From positions 1 through 59,217 of the forward strand of contig CAZMCH010000016.1 of NCBI GenBank assembly GCA_964564735.1: a DNA stretch of 59,217 nt, given 5' to 3'. Under the pieces are notes generated by a model, which saw only the letters and a list, made by a program, of their open reading frames with translations, made no database searches and had not been told where the DNA came from. The translations under genes and the position numbers were made by a program. Source of the DNA: CAZMCH01 sp964564735 (GTDB lineage Bacteria > Poribacteria > DTPJ01). Positions within the stretch are counted from its first letter, which is position 1. Each line of letters begins with the position of its first letter. Shown here one piece after another: positions 9,197-17,921 of this stretch.

Positions 9197-9225
9197 ATTA
9201 TATCATCATAAAGCAGATGTGTCAA
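9197..9225 (-). promoter_or_regulatory. Consensus sigma70 promoter for the Ycf48-like gene
   Basis: On the minus strand TTGACA (9225-9220) and TATAAT (9202-9197) are separated by exactly 17 bases. Both hexamers match the consensus perfectly. It lies 50 bases upstream of ATG 9147. Confidence 0.8.
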
Positions 9226-9285
9226 CCCTTATCGATCCATGTTTAAAGACGAAAAATAGACTATAAAGGTTGACTTTGAACATAG

Positions 9286-10782
9286 TTATTCAATAATTTC
9301 ATCTCTAATCTTTATCAATTCCGCCCTTGCATTATCAAGCCTTGAATTAGCGGAAATCAACCATGTTTTATGGTTTTCAAGCTTTCTACTTATCGTTTCG
9401 ATCGTCTTTGATACTGCTTGTGGTGCAGGACCTCCGATATGATCCTTGAGCCTAACGTTCATTTCTGGAATACTAAGTTGTCTAAAAGCATCATCATCTA
9501 TTGAGATTTCAATTCCATCGGCTTTTAAAGCCTCATTAAGAGCAGAAAGTGTTATCTCTCCCTCTTTATCTGAAAGCTTGACTGCATCTGCAACTATATG
9601 ATATGAACGCCTAAAAGGTAATTTATATTCCCTTGTCAGAAAATCCGCAACATCAACAGCGTTAAGGAAACCAACAGTAGCAAGCCTTCGCATTACATTA
9701 TTATTAACCTGCATTGTCTTGATAACCTCTCGTATAACGACAGGGGCAAGTTCACATTCTGAAACCAAATCAAATATTAGGTATTTTGTATATTGGCTAT
9801 CTCGGTTGTATCCTGAAAGACTAGCCTTTGCAATCTCAAATATAGCTTGCATGATACCATGAGCGATAGCAGTTTTTGCCCTTGTAACCTCAAGAGGAGC
9901 AGGATTGCGCTTTTGAGGCATTATTGAACTGCCACCAACAAACTTATCATCTAGCCTAATCATGTTAGCCTCTGATGTAGTCATGAATATTACATCTTGG
10001 CACAAAATGCTTAAATGACTCATCATAAAGCTGATGGCAGAGGCAAGCTCCGCTTCTGCCTCCCATCTTGACGAAACACAATCAATGCTGTTTTCCTGCA
10101 CTTCATCAAATCCAAGAAGCTTTGTTGTCAGTTCCCTGTCAAGATTCCATGAAGTTCCATAACCCGCAGCGGCGCCGAGTGGATTCCTGTTTATTATTGA
10201 GTATGCAAGCTCAAATCTTTCAAGATCACGTTCCAAAGCCTGTGCGTAGGAAACGAGAAGATGACCGAAGGTTGATATAGTCGCATGTTGATAATGCGTA
10301 AAGCCGGGCATGACGGTTTCAGTATGTTCCTTTGCAAGACTCAAAAGGGCTTCAACAAGCTGTATTAAATTTTCAGTGAAATGAAGGGATTTTTCCCTCA
10401 GATACAATCGCATATCACAAACGATTTGATCATTTCTGCTTCTGCCTGTGTGAATTCTGCGACCCGCTTCTTGATTGAAATTCTCTATAACATAGCTTTC
10501 TATGTTCATGTGGACATCTTCTTTTTTCGGATCAAGCTTAAATTGACCTTCATCAAACATTTTTCTTATTTCAACCAATGCGGATAGTATGATTTTGGCT
10601 TCTTCTTTGCTGAGAATCCCCTGTTTATAAAGCATTATATCATGCGCTTCGGTGTTCCATATATCAAAAGGTATAAGCAATTCATCAGCCATAGGAACAG
10701 CTTTGACATCTCGCCCCGCCGAATACATAACGCTGAGTTCCTCTGGCTTTCCAGCCAGCCTGTGTCCCCAAACAACGCCCAT
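9286..10782 (-). CDS. argH: Argininosuccinate lyase
   Basis: This 498-residue enzyme cleaves argininosuccinate to arginine and fumarate, the last step of arginine synthesis. Diagnostic features are HTGRSRNDQ (111-119), the TH pair in PGFTHYQHA (159-167), and the fumarase/aspartase-superfamily signature GGSSIMPQKRNP (283-294) on the catalytic loop with its active serine. The protein is slightly longer than typical bacterial ArgH (about 460) because of its C-terminal tail after IGGPAP. GGAGA lies eight to twelve bases before the ATG. No other arginine genes are nearby. The antitoxin pseudogene ends 23 bases upstream of its start on the same strand. Confidence 0.95.
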   Translation of the reverse strand: MGVVWGHRLAGKPEELSVMYSAGRDVKAVPMADELLIPFDIWNTEAHDIMLYKQGILSKEEAKIILSALVEIRKMFDEGQFKLDPKKEDVHMNIESYVIENFNQEAGRRIHTGRSRNDQIVCDMRLYLREKSLHFTENLIQLVEALLSLAKEHTETVMPGFTHYQHATISTFGHLLVSYAQALERDLERFELAYSIINRNPLGAAAGYGTSWNLDRELTTKLLGFDEVQENSIDCVSSRWEAEAELASAISFMMSHLSILCQDVIFMTTSEANMIRLDDKFVGGSSIMPQKRNPAPLEVTRAKTAIAHGIMQAIFEIAKASLSGYNRDSQYTKYLIFDLVSECELAPVVIREVIKTMQVNNNVMRRLATVGFLNAVDVADFLTREYKLPFRRSYHIVADAVKLSDKEGEITLSALNEALKADGIEISIDDDAFRQLSIPEMNVRLKDHIGGPAPQAVSKTIETISRKLENHKTWLISANSRLDNARAELIKIRDEIIE

Positions 10783-10805
10783 TCAATAAATCTCCTTTTA
10801 TGACA

Positions 10806-11144
10806 TTATTTTACCATTTCTAGTCGATGTTCTTTATTTGCCTCAATAAATTCTACTGAAAGACGGAAACCCAATGCCTGCAATATAGTTTCTAAAATGT
10901 CAAATCTTGGATTGTCTTTGTCAGTAAAGAAATTGTCAATATCCTATTTGCTTAATTTTGAATTTTCCATAATTTTCTTAATTCCGCCCTGTGCTTCAGT
11001 AACGTCCTTCAATGCAAGCAAAAATGTTTCTGTATCGCCATCTTCGGCATATTCCTCAATTATGACAGAAAGGAAAATCTTGGCATCCTCGGGGTCATGT
11101 AATTTTTCCATATGATAATCTCTAAAATTTCTAAACTGTCTCAT
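10806..11144 (-). pseudogene. HigA-type addiction-module antitoxin, broken by an amber codon
   Basis: The first 66 codons encode an antitoxin N-terminus (DPEDAKIFLSVIIEEY, then TFLLALKDVTEAQGG). This matches the family of small helix-turn-helix antidote proteins that normally continue with an LSR-type recognition helix and a G/DNPRF motif. Here a TAG at 10944-10946 interrupts the frame right after SKLSK. The same frame then runs on with DIDNFFTDKDNPRFD and ILETILQALGFRLSVEF to a TAA at 10806-10808, so the full 112-codon gene is preserved except for one nonsense codon. No toxin ORF is visible upstream at 11145-11440. It is most simply a recently inactivated orphan; stop-codon readthrough is possible but unsupported. 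Confidence 0.85.
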
Positions 11145-11283
11145 CTTTTTAACCCATTAACAAACAAGTTGTAGCCCAAGATTCTATCTTGATTTTTGCC
11201 AACTTAGAAAGCTAGGCTATGAATCCTTATTATTTACCTGATTTGATTGTTCCCCATGTTCCTATTAGGTTTTCTTTTGATGA

Positions 11284-11382
11284 TAGAACGCTGATTAAGC
11301 GGATTTGGCTGATTAGCACGGATAAAATCAATTAAATATTAAATCAGCGTCAATCTGCTTAATCCGTTTCATCAGCGTTCTA
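11284..11382. repeat. Long imperfect inverted repeat in intergenic region
   Basis: Both ends begin, reading inward, with TAGAACGCTGAT. Each arm then continues with CGGATT-containing sequence, and a second GCTGAT unit occurs further in. The two arms of roughly 40-48 bases can fold into a long interrupted hairpin. The words AACGCTGAT and GCGGATT are typical of dispersed palindromic intergenic elements seen in several uncultured phyla. No ORF is present between 11145 and 11441. Confidence 0.75.
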
Positions 11383-11386
11383 TTCC

Positions 11387-11410
11387 TAAAAAATCTAATT
11401 TGGTCACCCA
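11387..11410 (+). repeat. Partial copy of dispersed intergenic repeat family A
   Basis: AAAAAATCTAATTTGGTCACCCA matches the 3' part of the repeats at 38428-38505 and 40509-40610. Those copies share AAAAACTAAT, then two variable bases and GGT. It abuts the long inverted repeat ending at 11382. Confidence 0.5.
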
Positions 11411-11441
11411 CTAAGACTACAATAATAATTAACATAGATCG

Positions 11442-12449
11442 TTACTTCAATAATTCATGTGCCGATTTTAGCTTTTCAATTATCGGAAGCTCATAAGGAC
11501 ATCTTTCCTCGCATTTTCCGCACTCGGTGCATTCATCAGCCTTAACCTCAAGCAAGGCATATTGTTCTTTTGCATAATCGCCGATCCAGTAGCGTTTTGC
11601 GTATCTTTCATATAGGAAAACCTTTGGAATCTCTATGTCAACGGAGCATGGAAGGCAATATCCGCACTGCCTACAAAAATCTTTGCCCAATTCCTTTGCT
11701 TCGTCTTCCAGTTTTTTCATCTCTTCATCTGTAAGACTCTTAAAATTATCTGCTATCTCAAAATCTTCCTCAATTTCTGATATATGGGATATGCCAACCA
11801 GTTGTGCGTCTATATCCTGCGCAAGCGAATACCTAAGGGCGACCTGTGGATGTTGAAATGCCCCGCCTGCAAGCGGTTTCATACCAACAATACCTATTCC
11901 AGCCTTTCGCGCATAGGGGACAACGTCCTTGATAAACTCTTGATCAAAAAGGTTTATTGACAGCATGATCGCATCAAATTCACCACTGTCTATCGCTTTC
12001 ATTGCCAAATCAGCCCTGTGAGTTGAAAAGCCGATATAGCGTATTTTTCCTGCCTTTTGTGCCTCTTTTAATGCAGGAAGTGTCCCTGAATCAGACATAA
12101 TTTTCTCATAATGCTGTTCTCTACTTATATCATGGCAATAGTAAAGATCAATCATATCAGTATTAAGATTTTTTAGACTGATATTGACGTCCTCTGCAGA
12201 TTCTTCTTTTGAACGTCTTATAGATTTTGATGATAGATAACACTCTGAACGGCGATTTTTCATAACTGCACCGATAAGCACTTCGCTATCGCCATAGCAT
12301 CTAGCGGTATCCACATAATTGATCCCCAAATCTAATGCCTTGTTGACTATGTTCTCAGCTTTATCGGGCATATTTTTATGAAGTTTTATTCCACCAAAAC
12401 TCAAATGAGTTACAACCATATCAGTTTTACCAAGTTTGTTTTTTCGCAT
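11442..12449 (-). CDS. Aldo/keto reductase with C-terminal 4Fe-4S domain
   Basis: The 335-residue protein begins with the aldo/keto reductase barrel. GINYVDTARCYGDSE holds the catalytic Asp and Tyr, and SSKSIRR and YYCHDI hold the Lys and His positions. After residue about 255 there are two cysteine clusters, CRQCGYCLPC and CTECGKCEERCPY, the latter a classical 4Fe-4S ferredoxin motif. This architecture is common in anaerobic and uncultured bacteria and suggests electron transfer coupled to NAD(P)-linked carbonyl reduction; the substrate is unknown. GGAGG lies about 13 bases before the ATG, a slightly long spacing. It is downstream of pcrA on the same strand with a 119-base gap. Confidence 0.9.
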   Translation of the reverse strand: MRKNKLGKTDMVVTHLSFGGIKLHKNMPDKAENIVNKALDLGINYVDTARCYGDSEVLIGAVMKNRRSECYLSSKSIRRSKEESAEDVNISLKNLNTDMIDLYYCHDISREQHYEKIMSDSGTLPALKEAQKAGKIRYIGFSTHRADLAMKAIDSGEFDAIMLSINLFDQEFIKDVVPYARKAGIGIVGMKPLAGGAFQHPQVALRYSLAQDIDAQLVGISHISEIEEDFEIADNFKSLTDEEMKKLEDEAKELGKDFCRQCGYCLPCSVDIEIPKVFLYERYAKRYWIGDYAKEQYALLEVKADECTECGKCEERCPYELPIIEKLKSAHELLK

Positions 12450-12568
12450 TTTACTAAAATTTCCTCCTCTTTATTTAACCATAATATTTCTTCACTTATG
12501 GCATGAAGAATCCCTTTTTATCATTATCTATTGCTAACTGAAAAAGTCGTATTAACAATTTGACCAAC

Positions 12569-14740
12569 TTATATTTTATCCAATTTCGCATATTCTGCCA
12601 TTAGTGTTTTTTTGACACCAATATCAAAATTGACGGTTATCATCATATTTGCGCCTTTTCCGCTCAATTCCTTTATAACGCCCTTACCAAATGCCTTATG
12701 ATTGACACGATCACCGACCTTAAAATTATATTCGGCGTTATTACTTGATGCGCTTTGTTGTGGGGCTTGAATTACCTGACGTTGTGTTGATTTAATTATT
12801 GTTGTATTTGAATGTGTTTCTTTCAAATTTTCGGGAACTTCATCAATGAAGCGAGATTGTAGAAAATATGAGGTGTTGCCAAAAATCAAGCGTTCTGATG
12901 CAGATGTAAAATAAAGCCTTTCCTTTGCTCTAGTGATTCCGACATAGCAAAGCCTTCGTTCCTCCTCCATCTCCTTATCACTTTCAAGTGATCTCCATGA
13001 TGGAAATATGCCTTCATCAAGCCCCGTCAAAAATACGACCTTAAATTCAAGTCCCTTTGCACTATGAAGCGTCATCAAAGATACTTTTCTTTCCTGTTCG
13101 TCCCAATTATCTATATCGGATTTTAAAGTTACGCCCTCAAGAAAATTTGCAAGCGTAACATTTTCGGGATTTTCCTGCCTTTTTTCAAATTCTATCGCTT
13201 CTGAAATAAGTTCTTTTGAGTTTTCTATTCTGCTTTGGGATTCTATCGTATTTTCTTCCTGTAATGCCCTTATATATCCGGTTTTTTCAAGGACATCCTG
13301 AATAACGACGCTTGGTTTGCGGTTAGGATCAATACTTTCAATTATATCAACAAATTTTCTTATGGCTTCACGTGTCCGATTTTGTATATCAGGCACTAAT
13401 TCTATGTTTTCTAGTGTCTCATATAGAGAATATCCTTCCTCATAGGCAAATTCCTTTATTTTGTCTATCGTAGTTTTGCCAATTTTACGTGAAGGAATAT
13501 TTATTATACGATCAAGACTTATTGAATCACTGCGATTCAATAATATACGAAGATAAGCAATTATATCTTTTATTTCCATACGTTCATAGAATTTTAATCC
13601 ACCGATAACTGCATAGGGAATACGATTGACTCGAAGTGAATTTTCAATAGAACGTGATTGAGCATTCATTCTATATAAAATGGCGAAATCATTATAATCA
13701 TAATTGCCTTCAGAGTGCAACTTTGCGATTATATCGGAGATGAAAGAGGCTTCGTCTTTTTCATCGTTAGCACAATAATAGGTTATTTTTTTGCCTTCTT
13801 CGTTCTCTGTCCAAAGTTTTTTCTCTTTTCTGTCGATATTATTGACAACTACATTATGCGCCGCTTCGAGTATGTTTTTTGTTGACCTATAATTCTGTTC
13901 CAAGCGGTATATTGTGGCTTCTTCATAATCTCGTTCAAAATCAAGTATATTGCGTATGTCTGCCCCGCGCCACGAATATATAGACTGATCGTCATCGCCC
14001 ACAACGCATATATTTCTATGTTTTTTAGCAAGATAATTTGCTATTTTATACTGGGCATGATTTGTATCTTGATATTCATCTATTAATACATACTTAAATT
14101 TCTCCTGATAGAAAGCTAACACATCAGGACAATCCTCAAAAAGCCTTACTGTCAGCATAAGAAGATCATCAAAATCAAGGGCGTTGTTAGTTCGTAGATG
14201 TGCTTGATATTGTTTATAGGCATCCGTTACTTTTTCCTCAAAATACGATACGACTGTATTGGCAAGGCTTTCATAATCAAGGAGTTTATTTTTTGCGTTG
14301 CTGATTGCGCTTAGTATTGCACCTGCATTAATACGTTTTGTGTCAATCTGAAGTTCATCAAGCACCTGTTTTATCAACACCATTTGGTCGGTTGTGTCAT
14401 ATATGGTGAAATTGCGATTATATTTTAAATCTAGCTTTTCTATATCGCCCCGTAAAAATCGAACACAAGCAGAATGAAACGTGCTAACCCATAGCAATCC
14501 ACTTTGAACGGGACCTATTAAATCACGAAGACGATGCTTCATCTCCTCAGCAGCTTTGTTAGTGAACGTAACCGCAAAGATATTCATTGAAGGGATGCGT
14601 TTTTCTCTCACAAGATAGGCTATTCTATGTGTCAATACCTTTGTTTTTCCGCTGCCTGCACCTGCAAGGAGTAAAAGAGGTCCTTCACCATGCTGAACCG
14701 CTTTCTTTTGAACTTCATTTAATCCATCAAGGATGTCCAT
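12569..14740 (-). CDS. pcrA: ATP-dependent DNA helicase PcrA/UvrD
   Basis: The 723-residue protein is a complete superfamily 1A 3'-5' DNA helicase for nucleotide excision and mismatch repair and replication-fork maintenance. It shows Walker A GAGSGKT (27-33), TFTNKAAEEM (motif Ia), DEYQDTN (motif II), GDDDQSIYSWRGA (motif III), LMTLHSAKGLEF (motif V) and YVGITRAKERL (motif VI). The last 50 residues (KVGDRVNHKAFGKGVI) form the Tudor-like PcrA C-terminal domain that binds RNA polymerase. AAGGA lies before the ATG at 14740. A TTGACA-containing promoter lies about 100 bases upstream, with a palindrome in its spacer. Confidence 0.96.
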   Translation of the reverse strand: MDILDGLNEVQKKAVQHGEGPLLLLAGAGSGKTKVLTHRIAYLVREKRIPSMNIFAVTFTNKAAEEMKHRLRDLIGPVQSGLLWVSTFHSACVRFLRGDIEKLDLKYNRNFTIYDTTDQMVLIKQVLDELQIDTKRINAGAILSAISNAKNKLLDYESLANTVVSYFEEKVTDAYKQYQAHLRTNNALDFDDLLMLTVRLFEDCPDVLAFYQEKFKYVLIDEYQDTNHAQYKIANYLAKKHRNICVVGDDDQSIYSWRGADIRNILDFERDYEEATIYRLEQNYRSTKNILEAAHNVVVNNIDRKEKKLWTENEEGKKITYYCANDEKDEASFISDIIAKLHSEGNYDYNDFAILYRMNAQSRSIENSLRVNRIPYAVIGGLKFYERMEIKDIIAYLRILLNRSDSISLDRIINIPSRKIGKTTIDKIKEFAYEEGYSLYETLENIELVPDIQNRTREAIRKFVDIIESIDPNRKPSVVIQDVLEKTGYIRALQEENTIESQSRIENSKELISEAIEFEKRQENPENVTLANFLEGVTLKSDIDNWDEQERKVSLMTLHSAKGLEFKVVFLTGLDEGIFPSWRSLESDKEMEEERRLCYVGITRAKERLYFTSASERLIFGNTSYFLQSRFIDEVPENLKETHSNTTIIKSTQRQVIQAPQQSASSNNAEYNFKVGDRVNHKAFGKGVIKELSGKGANMMITVNFDIGVKKTLMAEYAKLDKI

Positions 14741-14841
14741 AATGATTCCTTTTATTATTTTCTCTATATTTCTTTATTGCATCTTTTCAAGGCATTAAAA
14801 TGCTTTTATACCTTTTAAGTTAAATAGAGAAGACCGATTCA

Positions 14842-14871
14842 ATATAGCATAGCTATTGCTAAAGTGTCAAC
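14842..14871 (-). promoter_or_regulatory. Promoter of pcrA with palindromic spacer
   Basis: On the minus strand TTGACA (14871-14866) and TATATT (14847-14842) are 18 bases apart. The spacer contains the near-perfect palindrome TAGCAATAGCTATGCTA (14862-14846), a candidate operator. Because pcrA/uvrD is SOS-regulated in many bacteria, a LexA-type site is one possibility, but the word does not match the E. coli or Bacillus LexA boxes. Confidence 0.55.
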
Positions 14872-14881
14872 GTATATTGTA

Positions 14882-16033
14882 TCAAGATAGCCTTGATATA
14901 GCCTTATTCAGAGCATCTGCATTTCGTATATGATAATCTTTATCTGAAAAAGTATAGACTAACAACATCCTTTGAAATATATCTTCTGCAACTGGGCAAA
15001 GATCGTCTGGATATTGATTATTATTGCCTTTGTGATGTGGACAATCAAGCGGACACCCTTTTCCATATCCCATACGTTGTGCAATCAATGGATGTTTATA
15101 TGCAGGCATCCCTGTATAACTAATAAACAGCGAACCACCTTCCTCTGTCAGCACTTTATTAAAATCATCAATTGATATTCCATATTTATCACCGATGAAA
15201 GTTGATGCCCAGAAATGGTATGTATGTGCCGCATCAGCATCTTTTTGAAGAACAATCCAAGAACAATCTTGAACAGCTTTATCATAATATGATGCAATCT
15301 CTGTCAGTTGTTTTATATAATCTTTTGCTCTTTCTAGCTGAATAATGCCTATAGCAGATGTTTGTTCTGTCATGCGATAATTCCAGTGTAGACCGTATGC
15401 TACACTTGCGAAGGTTGGCGCACCTGCATTTAGATCAAGGGCTGTTTCTATTTCTTCACTATTTGTTACAGCCATTCCACCATCACCAAGACCCATTTGT
15501 TTTGACATCTGGAAACTGAATGAGCCAATGTCACCCCAAGTCCCTGCATATTTGCCTTTATATGTTGCAAAAAGTGCATGTGCACAATCTTCTATAACAA
15601 GCAAATTATGTTTATGAGCAATTTCAACGATCCGATCCATCTTTGCGGGTAATCCCCATGCGTGAGTTACAATGATTGCCTTTGTTCTATCTGTAATCTT
15701 TGCCTCGATTAGATCAGGATTCATATTCATTGTTACAGGATCAATATCAACAAAGACAGGCACAGCATTGTTATACATCGTTGCAACTGCACCAAATACG
15801 AATATTGGATCACAAATAACCTCATCACCAGCACCAGCACCAGATATAATCACTCCCGTATGTAAAACAGACATAGCGCAATTCATTGCAACCGCATATT
15901 TTGCATTCATCGATTTGGCAAATTCAGCCTCAAATCTTGGAGTCATTTGTCCTCCAAGTGCAGATAGATTTCCTGAATCGAATACTTCTTTTATTAGCTC
16001 TAATTCCTTATTATCAAATACTCTTGATGGCAT
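14882..16033 (-). CDS. DegT/DnrJ/EryC1/StrS-family PLP aminotransferase (copy 1)
   Basis: This 383-residue protein belongs to the sugar-aminotransferase family that transfers an amino group to keto-sugars. The PLP-binding segment FSFQMSKQMGLGDGG contains the Schiff-base lysine in SKQMG, and DPIFVFGAV, VDIDP and IEDCAHALF are the other family landmarks. The C-terminus has a Cys-rich stretch (KGCPLDCPHHKG and DDLCPVAED) also found in reduced form in the paralogue at 33076-34305. ATG 16033 was chosen over 16078 because GGAGGG lies seven bases before it and the sequence aligns with the start of that paralogue. No nucleotide-sugar genes surround it, so its substrate is uncertain. Confidence 0.88.
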   Translation of the reverse strand: MPSRVFDNKELELIKEVFDSGNLSALGGQMTPRFEAEFAKSMNAKYAVAMNCAMSVLHTGVIISGAGAGDEVICDPIFVFGAVATMYNNAVPVFVDIDPVTMNMNPDLIEAKITDRTKAIIVTHAWGLPAKMDRIVEIAHKHNLLVIEDCAHALFATYKGKYAGTWGDIGSFSFQMSKQMGLGDGGMAVTNSEEIETALDLNAGAPTFASVAYGLHWNYRMTEQTSAIGIIQLERAKDYIKQLTEIASYYDKAVQDCSWIVLQKDADAAHTYHFWASTFIGDKYGISIDDFNKVLTEEGGSLFISYTGMPAYKHPLIAQRMGYGKGCPLDCPHHKGNNNQYPDDLCPVAEDIFQRMLLVYTFSDKDYHIRNADALNKAISRLS

Positions 16034-16268
16034 GTTAATCCCTCCGATGTAAAACGTAATTAGTGAAATATATTGCATTATTTATTTCATTACAAATACC
16101 ACAAAATAAGCAATAATCCGCTAAAATCCGTCTAGTTGTGTTCTATTTTCTTCATATAATTTATCAGAAATAAGCCCTAAAAGCAATGACGAATATATTA
16201 AGCTATCTGTCTCAAATCATGAGCTATGAAAAACTTACCGAAAAAATATATAATTGACCAAACATGGT

Positions 16269-16297
16269 TTGACTTTGTATTTAGATTATGATACAAT
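16269..16297 (+). promoter_or_regulatory. Promoter for the GH51-radical SAM unit
   Basis: TTGACT (16269-16274) and TACAAT (16292-16297) are 17 bases apart. The leader to ATG 16429 is about 125 bases, AT-rich and without a recognisable riboswitch. Apart from this promoter I see nothing else definite in the 395-base gap 16034-16428. Its left part has AATCCGCTAAAATCCGT, resembling the CGGATT words of the 11284 repeat. Confidence 0.6.
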
Positions 16298-16428
16298 TTC
16301 GCCAAACAGATATGTTTAGTATGGCATTAATGATTAACCGATATAAAGTTTCTAAAATAAATAAAGAAAACTATGATCTAATTTTTTAATCTTTTTATAA
16401 TAGATATAGACAAAGGAGGCAATCAAGT

Positions 16429-17886
16429 ATGGCAAGAATACTTATTGATATAAGAAGGCAGATTGATGAAATTGATTGTAATATATATGGCGGTTTTTTA
16501 GAACATTTAGGACGTTGCATATATGGAGGAGTTTATGAACCTAATTCACCTTTATCAGATGAAAAAGGGTTCAGAAAAGACGTAATGTCTGCAATTAAAA
16601 GACTAAAAGTTCCGAATATCCGCTATCCCGGAGGAAACTTTGTTTCAGGCTATCATTGGATAGATGGAGTTGGACCTAAAGATAAACGCCCAAAAAAAAT
16701 GGAACTTGCGTGGCATACCATAGAAAGCAACCAATTTGGCACAGACGAATTTATGGAATACTGCAAGGCTGTTGATTCCGAGCCGTTTATATGTGTTAAT
16801 ATGGGAACGGGAACTATTGACGAAGCACGTGATTGGCTAGAATATTGCAACGGAAAAGATGATACATATTTTGTAAATATGAGACGACAGAATGGTCATG
16901 AAGAACCATATAACGTCAAATATTGGGGGCTTGGTAATGAAGTATCAGGAAGCTGGCAGATCGGGGCAAAATCTGCAGATGATTATGCTACTAGAGCTTT
17001 AGAATTTGCTAAGGTAATGAAATGGACTGATCGAAATATCAAGCTAATTGCTTGTGGATCATGTCAACAGATACCCGCAGAAATGGAATGGAATCGCATA
17101 GTTGTTGAAAAACTCATAGATATTGCAGAATATCTCAGTATTCACATGTATGTAAGTAATCATGAAGGTAATTTCTATGAATATATGGGAACTTCCGAAC
17201 ATATTGAAAAATACATTCGAGCAGTTCGTGGTATAATAGATGGCGCGGTATATCATTCACGTCATGGCAAAAAAATGAAAATTGCCTTTGATGAATGGAA
17301 TGTTACATATAGCCACGGCAGAGATCATTCATTGCACGAAAGATATACACTTGAAGATGCTTTGGTTGTTGCTATGTTCCTTAATTCATTTATCCGACAT
17401 GCAGATATGGTGAAGATGGCAAATATAGCACAATTGGTAAATATAATACCACCGATATATACAAGCCCTGAAGGGATGTTCCTACAAACAATATATTATC
17501 CCTACGAGTTATATTCTACCCAAAATGGAAAAATTGCTCTTGATGTTAATTATGAATCAGGCAAATTTGAGACACGTAGATATGGCAATGTTCCCTATCT
17601 TGATATTTCAGCAACCTATGAGCCAAATTTGAAGCGAATATCAATCAATATTATCAATAGACACCAAACAGATATAATACCAGTTACAATTGAGAACGGA
17701 TATAGCGACTTGTATGATAAAGGAAAAATGTTTGTTATAAATGGTGATGATATTCATGCAATAAATGATTTTGCTGATCAAGATAGAGTAAAGACAGTAG
17801 TTCACGATATATCTATTCCAGCAAATACATTTACTATCGAATTATCACCCCATTCTGTATCTATGTTGCAGGTGATTCTAAAATAG
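16429..17886 (+). CDS. GH51 alpha-L-arabinofuranosidase
   Basis: The 485-residue enzyme has the clan GH-A layout of family 51. IYGGFLEHLGRCIYGG lies near the N-terminus and RYPGGNFVSGYHW at 65-77. The acid/base is Glu171 in YWGLGNEVSG and the nucleophile is Glu289 in IAFDEWNV. Family members remove terminal alpha-L-arabinofuranosyl residues from arabinan, arabinoxylan or their oligosaccharides. There is no signal peptide, so it acts on imported oligosaccharides. GGAGG lies nine bases before the ATG. It follows a good promoter and precedes a radical SAM gene by 35 bases on the same strand, probably in one transcript. Confidence 0.93.
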   Translation: MARILIDIRRQIDEIDCNIYGGFLEHLGRCIYGGVYEPNSPLSDEKGFRKDVMSAIKRLKVPNIRYPGGNFVSGYHWIDGVGPKDKRPKKMELAWHTIESNQFGTDEFMEYCKAVDSEPFICVNMGTGTIDEARDWLEYCNGKDDTYFVNMRRQNGHEEPYNVKYWGLGNEVSGSWQIGAKSADDYATRALEFAKVMKWTDRNIKLIACGSCQQIPAEMEWNRIVVEKLIDIAEYLSIHMYVSNHEGNFYEYMGTSEHIEKYIRAVRGIIDGAVYHSRHGKKMKIAFDEWNVTYSHGRDHSLHERYTLEDALVVAMFLNSFIRHADMVKMANIAQLVNIIPPIYTSPEGMFLQTIYYPYELYSTQNGKIALDVNYESGKFETRRYGNVPYLDISATYEPNLKRISINIINRHQTDIIPVTIENGYSDLYDKGKMFVINGDDIHAINDFADQDRVKTVVHDISIPANTFTIELSPHSVSMLQVILK

Positions 17887-17921
17887 ATTATATATGCTTA
17901 TGAAATACAAGGAGTCTTGGT

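Noticed and set aside
8143..9225. The longer start of the Ycf48-like gene at 9225
   Set aside because: It would overlap the consensus promoter and has no ribosome site, whereas 9147 has GGAGG and a signal peptide directly after it.
10944..10946. TAG in the antitoxin as a recoded amino acid (pyrrolysine or readthrough)
   Set aside because: No other in-frame TAG is seen in conserved genes here, several genes end normally in TAG, and a degenerate antitoxin is the simpler reading.
12488..12510. Hairpin TTCTTCA...TGAAGAA between pcrA and the aldo/keto reductase as a terminator
   Set aside because: The seven-base stem is AT-rich and the minus strand, where the genes lie, has no T-run after it.
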